From NCBI GenBank assembly GCA_025890175.1, contig JANPYM010000002.1:2218763-2282762 (forward strand): DNA of 64,000 nt. The letters run 5' to 3'. Positions 13,301 to 24,892 of this stretch are shown one piece after another. The translations under genes were made by a program, and so were the position numbers. Source of the stretch: Ciborinia camelliae. Its lineage: Eukaryota; Ascomycota; Leotiomycetes; Helotiales; Sclerotiniaceae. Under the pieces are notes generated by a model. It searched no databases. It was not told the origin of the DNA and saw nothing but the letters and a program-made list of their open reading frames with translations. Every line of letters starts with the position of its first letter. The first letter of the stretch is position 1.

Positions 13301-14858
13301 CCACGCACTTCGTAAATATTCAACGATCTATGGAAAGAACATGGGAAAAAATCTACCATTCCCAAGATCTACATGGATCTCATCATCTTCTCTAGCCTTC
13401 ATGCGATTATAATTAGGCCTAACTCACCCTTTGTTTTAGCATTTTTTGATGGCTCGGAAAATTCTGGATGGACAATAAATAGCCCGCTCTGTGATGATTA
13501 ATGAATGTAAAACTTCCAAACATTGGATAAAAGTCTGCAGACGCCCTACTATTCCAAACATTATTCTATCAAGAATCTAATGCGACATTCTTTGCCTGCC
13601 TTGAAATGTGCTGGATTTCGGTTCTGCATGGGGGAATGGTTTGTATGAACAATATGCACAGATACAGGCGCACGAGGGTTGGGAAGGACTAGAATGATCA
13701 AATGCAAAATCTTGACAATGAAATCTCAACGAGGCACAACTGAGGGTTGAAAATTTGAGACGAGTACGGGCTTCCTGCAGTTTTTCACTTATCGAATCCT
13801 GCCCAGAAACATATATCCAAAGTAAATCACAGGATTGTCCACACCAGAAACGGATTAGACGTTTCTGCATACAACATCGTCACAAGAGTGAGGAGGCTAA
13901 AAATCATGGCCCCTTGGGGACTGCGGTGGGTAGCTCAGGGATAAAATACAGATAGATGACCGGACTCAAGAGAGTTTGATTCAAAGAGACGAGCTGCTGG
14001 GGACAGGAGAAGCAAAAAAGGCGGCAATAAAAATGGTAGCATATACTCACTATTGGGATGCCCCATGCACATTGTACCGCCTCCTCCATATGCAGGTCTT
14101 ATAATTTTCTACTATATACGGATACTTGCCATGTGAAGACGCTGTGGCTTTGCCCTGGAACTTAAATGTAAAGAAGTTTGGGAATGGGAGAAAACACATG
14201 TATGAGGAATTTCCCTAGCGGCCCTGGATGAGGATTTTGAGTTTGTCAATTCTCATCGATCCGAGGTATCCAACAGTCTGGACTGGCAGGTTAGATGCGA
14301 CGGCTTTATCCATGATTAGGATCCCATCTCGATAAATATCCTTCCAACCCAAAATTGGATGATGAACCTTGCGTGTTATCTTCGCTATTAGGGCTGAACT
14401 TGTAAAATGGCATTGCAACACTTGTCTAGACCGTGCTCTAATACCATCACTGAAACGAACAAGACATTTGCATGCAGCATTAATTCGGGACATGATGCGT
14501 GCATTGACGATAAATTGAATCATCAATCACTAGCATAATACATGGGATAGAAAAACGGCTGTAACAAGCTTTCATATTGTCCACTTCCACACCATATAGC
14601 CCAATCACGAATATGCAAGCGGCTGCAGATATCTTCAAGCATTATATCACGCAAGAAACCTCCAGAATGGTATGTCATCAGCAGACTTTGCTATGTTTCA
14701 TTTGGTAACTTAGGATGAGGTACAAGGAGTACAACCACATCGTTTTCTCCCACGCCCTATCACTCAATCGTTGAGTATTTGTGTATGTTCCACGCAAAAA
14801 TCCGTTCACCCATCCATTTGCCCCCGATGAAAACAGAATCGTCATAGCAAGCACAAAT
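7367..14858. other. 7.5-kb gene-poor stretch
   Basis: I could not support any gene here. Open frames are short (under about 105 codons), lie on both strands and match no family I know; I did not find spliced combinations with coding character. The first part (7367-7700) is the promoter of the carboxypeptidase gene. Base composition looks moderately A+T-rich throughout rather than saturated, with no long repeats visible by eye. It may hold decayed transposon sequence, non-coding transcripts or diverged genes. The longest isolated frame, 14215-14526 on the minus strand (103 residues), looks like chance. Confidence 0.5.
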
Positions 14859-15676
14859 CTAGAATACCAATGCAGCACCCTTGGTCTTCTTGTCACCACT
14901 ATTGAACTGTTAGCTGTGTATTCAAATATTCTGCAAGCTTCTGTTGCACGCAGATAAGTAAGGGGAGTTCGTACCCAAGCTCGAAGTGCTTGCAACGCTT
15001 CAATGCCAACTGCGCCTTTGTCTTGCAGGATGTGCACTCCAATCTCAACACAACCTTCTTTGTGGTCTTTGCCTTCTTGTGGAAAACGGGTTTTGTCTGA
15101 CCACCATAACCGGATTGCTTTCGGTCATAACGACGCTTTCCTTGAGCGAACAACGAAGCCTAATCCAACATGTTAATTCTGACGGATGTTCGAGATGTCG
15201 ATCGAGTATTGTACCTTTCCGGCCTTGTATTGAGTGACCTTGTGTTGGGTGTGCTTTCGGCAATCCTTGCCTTTGCAGTAAGTGCGTCTGGTCTTTGGGA
15301 CGTTGACCTGCAGGAAAAGAAGAAATGTCAGTCTCAATTCAACCCGTAGAATGATTCTGATGCTGCGCTTCGTCATATAGCCCCGCCGCCACTCTAGAAA
15401 ATTGACCATCATTCAATATATATTGGGAATTGTGTGCGAAGTCATCTTGTCGCAGAAAAGATGGCAATGATTGCTTCGTTCGGTAGCTCGACTATAGTTC
15501 AATCTGCGCATGTTGCCGTATTTTCGTCCACCATTTATCGTTTTTTGTCGGAACGTCGCAAATCTTCTATTTGAAATTTCTCGTTCTTCCCTTTCCAACA
15601 GTATCCCCAACAGTATCCCCATCGAATCTCGAGCATCTCCAACAATTCAACAACAGAATGAAATCTAACGTACCAT
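14859..15676 (-). CDS. RPL42: 60S ribosomal protein eL42 (L44/L36a)
   Basis: Four exons on the minus strand: 15676-15674 (the ATG alone), 15307-15215, 15159-14975 and 14898-14859, giving 106 residues, the usual length of this family. The 366-bp first intron directly after the start codon is a common arrangement in fungal ribosomal protein genes. Zinc-ribbon cysteines are C12 (TYCKGKDC), C17, C74 and C77 (LECTSC). Residue 56 is proline ([11 protein letters not shown]). In yeasts the change of this proline to glutamine is the known cycloheximide-resistance polymorphism, so this allele is of the sensitive type. The C-terminus is GAALVF where many fungi have GAALQF. The protein lies at the E site of the large ribosomal subunit. 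Each intron was checked for phase: MVNVPKT, KAGKASLF and FELGGDKK are restored across the junctions. Confidence 0.97.
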
Positions 15677-17421
15677 CTTGGCGATTTATCTGGTGGTCGC
15701 TGGGATTGATGTTGTTAGTATCGTCGTTGACAAGATTTTGAGGTTTCGTGAAATTCAATGTGTGGGAGGCTCGCTTGAAAATAGGGCCATGCCGCTTTGA
15801 GATGGCTTATGATCACGTGTAAATTTAAATCACGTGTATGGAAAGATGAGAAGTCCAGCATCAAAAAATGACATTGTTGGCCGTTACTTTCGTGAATACT
15901 CTCTTGTAACATCCTTGTGCGTAGAGGCTGATGCGATGTTAAGGTTATTCTCAAATCAACAGCCCAATTGAACTCTTCCAAAGACTCCAAAGTTCTCACA
16001 ACGCAGGCATCGCGTTTTCAAGAACCGTATTCATCCGACTAGCCAGAAGGGCGCAATCATCAGCCTTCTCATAATATTGTGGTATTTTACTCCGATATGT
16101 TTGTTTCATAGGTTAATTTTGATTTGTTGTTATCAGTGCACGAAAGCCTTATGTTCTTCAGACTCGTTCGCTGAAACTTTTGCTCAAACATTATATTGGC
16201 ACCAACAAACTTCTCCGTGTGAATGTTGCACATAAGCCCGATCAAGCAGGATTGTCTCCATCGCAAGTAGAGATGCAAATTACCATTCTAATTTCTGAGG
16301 TGACTTTATTCTAATATTTTGATATTTCAACCCAGGTAGAGGAGATATCTCATTTGTTATCCAATTATATGCCTTAAACATCTACATAGTGGATCAAGTG
16401 TCCCATTAACCATTAACTATTTGTCCATTTGATCTGGCTCGAGGCGTAAGGTCTTGAGCAGGCTGAAGAGTCGGACAAAACCCACGCTTGTTACCACATT
16501 TTCAAAGACAACAAAATCTTGAGCTTCCGGGTACTCTCAATGTCCGAAGCACTCTTCGATGGCGAGCCAAGGGTCTACATGAAACATGTGAACACTCAAT
16601 ACTTGATGTTAATGCCGCAGTACGTGGATTTTAAGCACTCTTATATTTGGCATTTTGACTGCAATACGAAAACGAATGCGAAAATAAATTAAGGCGTTTG
16701 TAACACCGTGGACGTCATGATTTTTATTTGTTGTGGCAATGGAGTACTGTACCTATCTCCTACGGTACCTAGTAGGTATTACGAATTTCTTTCATATCAA
16801 GCACAGTTTCAAAGAACGTCCGGCTCATCTTGCCAATATCTTCCTTTCAGGTTACATTTCCATGGCATTCATACTCGGGCCTGGTTGAATCATTCCCAAG
16901 TTCCAACCCGTTTACAACAACTTGCAATCTGGCAAATGATCATGGTCCCGCAAGCAAGGATTGTCCATTTATATTATAATGCCCAGTACTTCCACTGCGT
17001 AAAACTAACTCGACATGCCCAGGTTTTCCGGAAGGTCTTTGGACCGAATAATAAGATTCACTTCATTTGGAACCGCGAATGAAAGAAGGTCCAGGCTTGT
17101 GCTTCTCAAACAACATAATACTCATTCTAAAAACGCTAATTGGCCAAATATGGACGGATGCGGCTTCTCCTTCCTATCCATATTTTTGGAACGGCAAAGC
17201 AAGCGTCCGAGGTTAGTCCCAAGTATTAATGTGACAATTATTGGTCGTGGCCAGCCGTCTGCCATTTTAATGGAGAAGTTCTCTACTTTATAATGATTTG
17301 GTATTCTCTTGAATTTTCAATGATTTCGACAATTATTCCCTAAGTTTTTCATACTGTTTCTTGTTTTCGCATCAGTGCTTTATTCCATAGCAAAGGTGGC
17401 CCGTGCATAGGTATCATTGAA
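15677..17421. other. intergenic region RPL42-P450
   Basis: This holds the promoter side of RPL42 (minus strand) and of the P450 gene (plus strand). The open frames in it (for example 16708-17082, 124 codons) match no family I recognise and have no supporting splice structure. I see no other gene. Confidence 0.5.
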
Positions 17422-19488
17422 ATGATTTCACTACTCACTCTTGTCTTAACCTCTCTTCCAATTTATTGGGTGTATTCGAATTTAGTGGGATTGCAAAGGA
17501 ACATTGCAGCCGCCAAACGCTCAGGCTTGCCTTATGTGATAACCCGTGAGTTAAATTGTCTTCTCTGGTCCTCATATCCTAATCAATTCCAGCGATTAAT
17601 CTTTATAATCCATTTTGGTTGATAACTCATCGTATATGGTTGCCTTTAATCAAAAGACTACCGAAATCATGGACAGAAAGTTGGATTGGGTGAGTGGTGA
17701 CGAGGATGCCGTCGAGTGCAGTTCTAACAAAATTTAGTTATATGACACCAGACTGGTGCTGGGAATTACTATATGATCCATTTGCTAAAACCGGGGATGC
17801 TTTCCTAATCGTTTCCCCTGGATCAGTCCTCGGATTTGTTGCAAACGCAGAAGCGATCCATCAAATCACAAGTCGTCGAGAAGCCTTTCCCAAGCCTCTT
17901 GCCTCGTACCGGATCCTCGAGATCTTTGGTCGGAATATCATAACTACCGAAGGGATTGAATGGAGAGAGCATAGGAAAATTTCTTCACCGAGCTTCACGG
18001 AAAAGAACAATGCGCTGGTGTTTGCCGAATCTTCTTTACAAGCACAGGAGATGCTGAGAAAATGGCTGGGTCCTGATGGAAAAGGGGATGTGACTTTGAA
18101 AGAAGTGCCCACCGATACGATGCGAATTACATTGCACATAATAAGCAGAATCGGATTTGGGGTTCGTTTATTATGGCCTGGGGAGAAACCGAAGAATGAG
18201 GAACAGGAATCTGTTTACAGCAGTAATGAAGCGCCCGAAGGTCACACTATGAGCTTTGAAAGATCTCTTAGTACGCTTTTAGAGACTCTAATATGGGTGC
18301 TATTCCTTCCAAAATGGCTTCTGAGTACGTATACGGACAAACTAATATTTATAATAGCTAACTTTTCCAGAATTAATGCCTTTCCATTCCGCCCGCGAAG
18401 CATTAGAATCTTTCGAAAACTGGGGTCAGTATATGAACGAGTTATTTGCCCAAAAGGCTCAAGATGCTACGCAGGGTAAGGAAAGTGAGGGTATGGATAT
18501 TATGGGTTCTTTAGTGAAAAGTTCATACGGCCCCTTAAGTGCGCAAGGGTCTACTAAAACGTCACCAAGCCGAGTGAAGAAAGGCCAAGATAAAAAGTTC
18601 GGCCTTTCGGACTCGGAGATTCTTGGTAATGCGTTCGTTATGATTGTCGCCGGTCATGAGACGACCGCAAACTCGATCCACTTCTCCCTCATCGAATTGG
18701 CCATAAGACCTAGATCGCAACGACAAGTACAAGCAGAGATCCAGAAAATCTTTGGTGATAAATCTCCTGAAACTTGGGACTATGATACAAATATAAACGC
18801 ACTCTTAGGCGGTATGCTGGGAGCCACGCTCAATGAACAACTCCGACTCATGCCTCCTGTGGTCAATATTCCTAAATCAGTTGGCCAAGGCCACGATCAA
18901 ACAATCGTTATTGATGGAAAGAAGATAACTTTACCCACTGGAGCTCATATAAATCTAAATACTGTGGGTCTGCACAGAAATCCTAGATATTGGCCGACCG
19001 AGCCTTCAAAAATCACCACAAAGAATAATGATCTCGATGATTTTAAACCCGAGAGATGGCTCACTAAGAGAGTAGCGAAGGATGACAGTGGGACGGAATC
19101 ATCTGAAGATGATGATTTCGGTGGCTTTACAGGAAAAACCACATCCGAAGGATTGTTTCGCCCAGTCAGGGGTTCATACATTCCTTTCTCCGACGGGGCC
19201 CGGTCTTGCTTAGGGCGAAGGCTGGCCCAGGTCAAGATCATGGGTGTACTTGCTGTAATTTTTCAAAAGTACTCGATAGAGCTTGCTGTTGATGAATGGG
19301 CTACGGACGATGAAGTTTCGAGGATGACTGCCGAAGAGAAAAGGGGATTGTATAGTAAGGCGCAGGAGAGTGCAAGAGAAACGATTAGAGGGGCTACGAC
19401 GCTCATCACTTTGAAGCTTCACCCCGGCTTCATTCCAGTGCGACTGGTAAAGAAAGGAGAGGAACGCTTTGTAAATATTGTAGATTAG
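17422..19488 (+). CDS. cytochrome P450 monooxygenase
   Basis: Four exons: 17422-17545, 17593-17689, 17738-18324 and 18371-19488, giving 641 residues, with three GT-AG introns of 46-48 bp. An N-terminal hydrophobic anchor (about residues 2-24) places it in the ER membrane facing the cytosol. P450 hallmarks in order: I-helix AGHETT at 363-368, K-helix E425-x-x-R428 (NEQLRLMPP), PERW at 496-499, and the heme loop FSDGARSCLGRR with the thiolate ligand Cys549. The protein is about 100 residues longer than a usual fungal microsomal P450. The extra length includes a polar stretch before the I-helix (about 305-345) and a D/E/S-rich loop between PERW and the heme motif (about 503-530). The substrate is unknown, and no biosynthetic cluster partners flank it, so it may act alone in detoxification or lipid oxidation. 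I do not assign a CYP family. Confidence 0.93.
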
Positions 19489-20176
19489 TGATTTAGCTGC
19501 ATGACACCAGACTGCCGATAGTTATTTTTCAATGTGAAGGGAAATAATAAAAATTGAAAAGTTCAATACTCTCAATTCTTAACACTTTTCATGTTTTGGA
19601 CATTTGTTTCATATCCGAATAACCATTATATGTTAGACAGCATTAGAAAGAGGGCCTTGATTGAGAAGCCAGAACGCTGTTTGCTGTACTTGTGTGTACC
19701 CATCTCCAGCAAGTTTGCAGCATAGCGATGCACTTCTAGGATAGATGTACATTCCTTCCCTGGACTCGAATATTTGTACATTGCAAGGAGTTCCTTGAAT
19801 CTCCCATGACAACGGCAAGGTCATAGCTTTTGCATAGAGCATACCTTCTCAATACTTAGATGAGATCTCAACCCACTCGAAGGGAAAGAACTTGTGGTGA
19901 TACCCAGACCGAACAACTCATGACCGCTTCAATAGTCTGGTCCTGACGTGGCTCTTATCGATTCAACCCAATCACGTGAATGTCTCTAGCGGCGCTTGTT
20001 TTGTTGACATGCTACGCGATCCCTTCAGCACCCCACAATATTTACTCAAACTTCGCACGAGAACTCCGAAAAACAGAACTCAGATATCAGACATCCCCGC
20101 ACTCTCCTTTTAAACACCTTATCGAACATAATTATCTTGGTCGCATTCATTCGCGAAGCAGGTAACATATCTCATC
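19489..20176. other. intergenic region
   Basis: This is the 3' flank of the P450 gene and the promoter of the SAP-like membrane protein gene. Only short open frames occur and I see nothing else. Confidence 0.55.
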
Positions 20177-21313
20177 ATGTCCGGGGTAGCGAATTGGATC
20201 AAAGCGCAACGAAAGGGGGATTTGATGGAGCTTGCGGATTCAATTGGACTCAAGTAGTATGAGACACCCACATAGTTCACAAATTTTGCAATAAAACCCG
20301 CTGACATTTTGTTCAGTGTTGATGGTATCAAGAAGACAGAACTTGAGATTGCGCTCGAGGTCTACTTAGTTGAAAACGAATCGCAGCTCTCCAATGATAC
20401 GCGCCTCATACCATATTATAACAGAAGATCTGGCGCCTCACCTGTAAAGAAAGAACCCTCTTCTGCCCACGAAGATATGGATACAAAAAGATCGTTGAGA
20501 CGCAGAACTAGACTTGCGTCTGAAATTTCGGAGATCGGGAATCAAACTACGTACGTGTTGCGACGCGCCAAGCGCGCTTCTTTGTTCCAAAACTAACCCT
20601 TTTGTAGTGACGATTCGGAATCTGAGCGGACAATCGCGCGCTCTAGCACAGCTCTCACACGAACTCCTCGCCCTAGCGCTCTTGCATTTGTATCAAGCGT
20701 CCCTCTTCCACCATCTCCCGCCGTTGTCGCAGATGCCATCGATCGCCGCACAGCAGTTTTACGCGCGAAGGCAAATGACTACTACAAGGATCTGGGTGTA
20801 GTTGAAGCTGTGGAAACTGCCCGTGAAACTGTATCAACCGTTGTGGCTCTCGAGTTCATAATGCTACTGTCAGAGGCATTACAACTTCAGCCAGAGCTTT
20901 TGGCGAACAAATACGCATTCACAATTCCCGCGATTGATTCCCTGAGTACCTCCCAATACGCAGTCAAAATTCCGGATTTGTTCCTCTTATTGACCACGTC
21001 GTTCTGGGGTCCTTTTTCCTTGTGGTTATCCACAAGTCTCTTGCTTCCTTTGGTTGGGGCATACCTTTTCAATTTGACAAACAAACCAAGCACGCGAACG
21101 AAACGCTATTCGTTTGACCCATTGACATTTAACATCGTAAAGGGACTGATAACATTCGTAGTTTACGGCCGAGCCGCAACTCTTGGCGGACTCGTAGATC
21201 TCGGGCACGTGGCAAGAATCAATTCGGCACTCTATGGGGGTTACGAGAGTATACTTCTTGGAACCGGTATTGGCATTCTGGTTACGATGTACGATGCTGT
21301 TTTGAAGAAATGA
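20177..21313 (+). CDS. SAP/HeH-like domain multi-pass membrane protein, function unknown
   Basis: Three exons: 20177-20256, 20317-20550 and 20608-21313, giving 339 residues. The first junction has two possible donors; GTATGAG at 20257 gives ADSIGLKYVDGIKKTELEIALEVYL, which fits a SAP/helix-extension-helix pattern, so I chose it. That motif (about residues 5-45) is rebuilt only after splicing. A basic, serine-rich linker follows (about 60-140). The last ~190 residues contain several hydrophobic segments (IPDLFLLLTTSFWGPFSLWL, LLLPLVGAYLFNL, and a pair near 270-335) likely to be membrane helices, and the chain ends in KK. A DNA-binding-type N-terminus joined to membrane helices recalls inner nuclear membrane proteins such as Heh1/Src1, but I see no MSC domain and the resemblance is only architectural. 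The gene starts close to an intergenic region shared with nothing recognisable. Confidence 0.8.
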
Positions 21314-23669
21314 TTTTCTCCTGCGGTTATTAGCTGTCCACGACATTTTGAGATGCTTGCATGGCGTCTATGGAACGTATGTTTTGAGTTCATCGTCTTC
21401 GAATATTTCTTTTCGGTGGGACGTGTTTTTCCAGCGAATTTTTCAAGACTGGATACCATATACTTAGCTATGCGAGCGGAGAGGGTTGCATTAATTTTCA
21501 CTCGCTTCCTTGATTTCGTCAACCCTCGATTGTGCCAACATGATCTTCTCTAGTATTGAGATGCATTGGGAGGTGTTTGAGGCGTGGCTGATTTGGAATA
21601 CCTTATTTGGGTAGTATTTTTTTTGTTTGGGATTTTGGGAGTTAGGAAGGTCTAAGGAATTTGGTTGGCGGTGGGCTGTAGTAGGATCAGATGAATAGCC
21701 TAACCTTTGGCTGTTAGTTTCGGGAAATTCTTTAGGAAATACAAAAACTACATTAAACTTCTTGCTTGGCTTCCGTCTGATCTACAGTTGAAGGCTAGGT
21801 AGGTAGTAGAGGTAGATAGTTTTACCGGATCAAGATTTTCAGCTAATCAGATCCGGTACAAAGAGATAGCCAATAAAAAATAGACGCCTTTTGAAATTCA
21901 GACATTGAGGCCTCACGCTCCTCTAAACATTTTCCAGTGGAGACAGAGCCTTTTGGCTTACAAAGTCCAACTCTTATGCTATAATATGTCGAGTCCACAC
22001 AAAAATAACACGGAGTGAATTGCACCCCATCACTACCACTAATGTTCCATTTGATCAGCATCCCTGAAAAATTGATCATAAAGATATCATCTCATAAGGA
22101 GACTACAGCTGGCCAAAGGCTCCTCGGAGTATAGAATCTATCCAAGGTCATATTTTCTACCTCTCAGTTTTCGACCAATGGCAAACCTCCACTGGTAATT
22201 GCCCAGCAATTGGCCCGTACGGGCCAGCAGAACCACTTTCTACTCCGAATTCCCTTGCTCTGCTTGAGGCTGTGACAAAAAAAGCAATTGTGAATCCTGG
22301 CGATAGCTTCGGGAGGAAATAGTTAACAATATTAGTACAGGTTATACGTAGGCAGATATGAAATAATTTCAAAGTTCAGCGGTCTTGATACTGTTCTGGA
22401 ATCGAGGAATCAGCAGATAGAAATTGATGCGAACTGGATGTTAGCTAAAAGAAGACGTATGAGGGAATGATGAGTGATGTGAGAGGGAAATCACGATTCT
22501 TTATGTATATGGTGGATTTTGTTTATAGGTTTTACGGGCTTTCGCCTCCTTAATCAATTTCAAGCTCCCCCATTAATTGAACAAGTATCAAAGGACTTAC
22601 ATCACTCCGGCCGATTATGCAATCCTAGTACGCTTAAGTGCAGGAAGATGTATAGTTCTCGATCAGCGACCTTGTCCACAACATCTCTTTCCCTGCTACG
22701 ATTGTAGTTATATTGGTTGGCCCATCTCCAATGCATGCTTTTCACGTGGCTACTATGTGACAGGATCGTGCTGGTGGGTCATAGCTCGAGTGGGAATGGG
22801 TGTTTGACCTCTTTGCTGATGGTGTAATAGTCGAGGAGAGAAATGAACTCGATGATGAAGTTTCATGGTGATGAGGTTGAGGTTCCATACCCGGCGGGAA
22901 CTGCAGTTCTGGGGGGCATAGTATGTACGGACTCCCTGTAAGTGCCCTTAGGCATGCACATACTATACCTGATATGTCATATATGCACACCAATGTTCAA
23001 TTCAGCCCATTCAACTATGATAGATCGAAGAAATGATTTGATTATTTGGTGGATGTTCAACTGGTTCTGAACAATTATTTCCCCGCTTGCCCTCTCTGAC
23101 CCAGTACACCAACCCGTCCCAGCATATACACTAAAATACAACACCCTTCCCCATGAATTCATGCACGAGTCCATTTGTTCAACCGTGGCCCTCAACCAAT
23201 GTTCTTTGCATACAGACGAGAAAAGCTTCTGGATGACGGGGAAATTCATAGGATCTCGTGCTGCGTTCGATACTGCGGCCATTGTAAAGTTCCATCAATA
23301 TAATTCATTCTAGCATATTTCCCCACGATTACTTCAAGTATGGCAAGAAAGCAAAGAGTGTTGCAGGCCTTGCTTTAAAGGAAGAGATAAATTGATGGAG
23401 GATGGGAGTAGGTATTGCGTGTATGAGGTTGTTCGTGGTTCGTGGTTCGATGGACTAGAAACCTTCCAAAGCTGTTGGGAGAGTTTGGGGCAATCAGGGC
23501 AACTCCCTATCCTTTCCAGGTTGCCTAAAAGTCCGCACTGCTGTTCAGCCTTCAGAGATTTTCGCTCGAGTTCAGGGAGAGAAGTCTCAACATGTTTGGA
23601 TAATCGATAAATTTTGACTATATTGTATTTTGAGCAGATCACTATGCTCCTATCATCTTGAAACTACAG
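21314..23669. other. intergenic region, possibly with a small unassigned gene
   Basis: No gene of known family is visible. The stretch contains only small frames and is the convergent flank of the SAP-like gene (+) and the 2H-phosphoesterase gene (-). One frame at 22977-23282 looks somewhat protein-like and is listed separately. Confidence 0.45.
22977..23282 (-). CDS. possible small protein or first exon, unassigned
   Basis: An open frame of 101 codons on the minus strand. Its first ~45 residues (beginning MAAVSNAARDPMNFPVIQKL) have the balanced, amphipathic look of a real protein, while the rest looks less so. A CTATCATAG acceptor-like site at 23021-23029 and a GTATATG donor-like site near 23130 could end or join exons, but I cannot fix a model. 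I do not recognise the sequence. It may equally be chance. Confidence 0.25.
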   Translation of the reverse strand: MAAVSNAARDPMNFPVIQKLFSSVCKEHWLRATVEQMDSCMNSWGRVLYFSVYAGTGWCTGSERASGEIIVQNQLNIHQIIKSFLRSIIVEWAELNIGVHI

Positions 23670-24892
23670 CTAGAAGCCCTTCCCCAACATCACCGTCTCA
23701 CCCCCTCCATACCACAACTGACCCCTCCTACAATCTAGACCCTTCTCCTGTCCTACCATCCACTCTCCATCCTCATTTCTTTCGTCTCCGTCCCGTGGCC
23801 AGAACTCCTCTTTCAGCCAGACATTGACTTGTTCGATCAAGTCTATCCAAGCCCGTCTTTTTTCAGGCGTATCATGATCTTCCTGGGTGATAAATCGTCC
23901 AATTGTGATATGCGAACTAGGAACTACGTAACGGGAATCAATGGAAACACCCGTAGACCGCGCAATGGTGAATAGGGACTGGCGAAGATGGTGATAGGTA
24001 ACGGCATCTTCTTGGGCTGTTCTGGGATTACAAGATGATGGGTCTGGGGTTGAAGTAAGTGATTCTCCAGCGGCGGGAAGAAAGGAGAGTGCAACTGCAG
24101 CGGAGTCATAGGACAGTGTGGGTTTAATGAGACGTGTGCGGTGTTGAAGGGGATAATCTGTCATTGTTGATATGGTAGATTTGCCAAGCTGATCGAGAAT
24201 GCAAGTTATTTCAGGGGATGTCCGAGAATAGGTTATTTCAAGCGCGGTGAGGTGACACTTGAGCTGGGGCATAAGCCAGAGCTCTGAGATATACGTCAGT
24301 GGCAAGAAAACAAGAGAGTATCATAAGATCAGACGGTAAGCGTAGGGTGTGTTGTCACATACTCGGGGCCAAAGTAAGCAGCTTTTGTTGAATGGTCCCA
24401 ATCAATGCTTTGATATGTTGGGGAGGGCGCGCCCAGAATACCAAGCAATGCCGGGGATCCTCAAACCCGGGCTCAATCTTGGGGTCCTCCAACCTTTGTA
24501 GAACAGGATCCAATATCATTTCTTGGAAATCAGAGGCCAGTATCTTAGCCTTCTGTTGAGCATTTCGAGTTTCTCGGTGAGTTGCATACTTGGATTGTAT
24601 TTCGACCTGAAAGGGTCATCAGTTCATAACATGCAATCAGATAATCACTAGGTAGTTATTCCTACACACATATGTAATGTGGTCAAGGATTTCTAAGACT
24701 TCAGAACATAATTGTAGAACTCTTGATCTAATGGGGCAAGTGATGTCAAGAGTAGAAACTAAATACCGGATCATTATGGCATGCTTCAATCAAAGCATCG
24801 TAGGGGTTAGCGTATTTCGCAATATCGATACCGGATAAGTCCTCGAACTTGTTCTTCGAGTCCGACGAGCCAGCGAGAGTGATAGGAGCCAT
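23670..24892 (-). CDS. 2H phosphoesterase, 2'-5' RNA ligase-like fold (AKAP7-like)
   Basis: Three exons on the minus strand: 24892-24767, 24606-24363 and 24283-23670, giving 327 residues. The two HxT motifs that define the 2H superfamily are present: HLT at 134-136 (CHLTALEI) and HIT at 248-250 (SSHITIGRF). These histidines would coordinate hydrolysis or transfer at a cyclic or 2'-linked phosphate in RNA or a nucleotide. The family also covers 1',2'-cyclic phosphodiesterases, so the substrate is open. The N-terminal part (AKYANPYDALIEACHNDP, then GFEDPRHCLVFWARPP) matches a conserved fungal-only group as I remember it. The intron between exons 1 and 2 is long for this genome (160 bp), so a small missed exon is possible. 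The segment spanning the second junction reads P-K-L-W-L-M-P, as expected. Confidence 0.85.
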
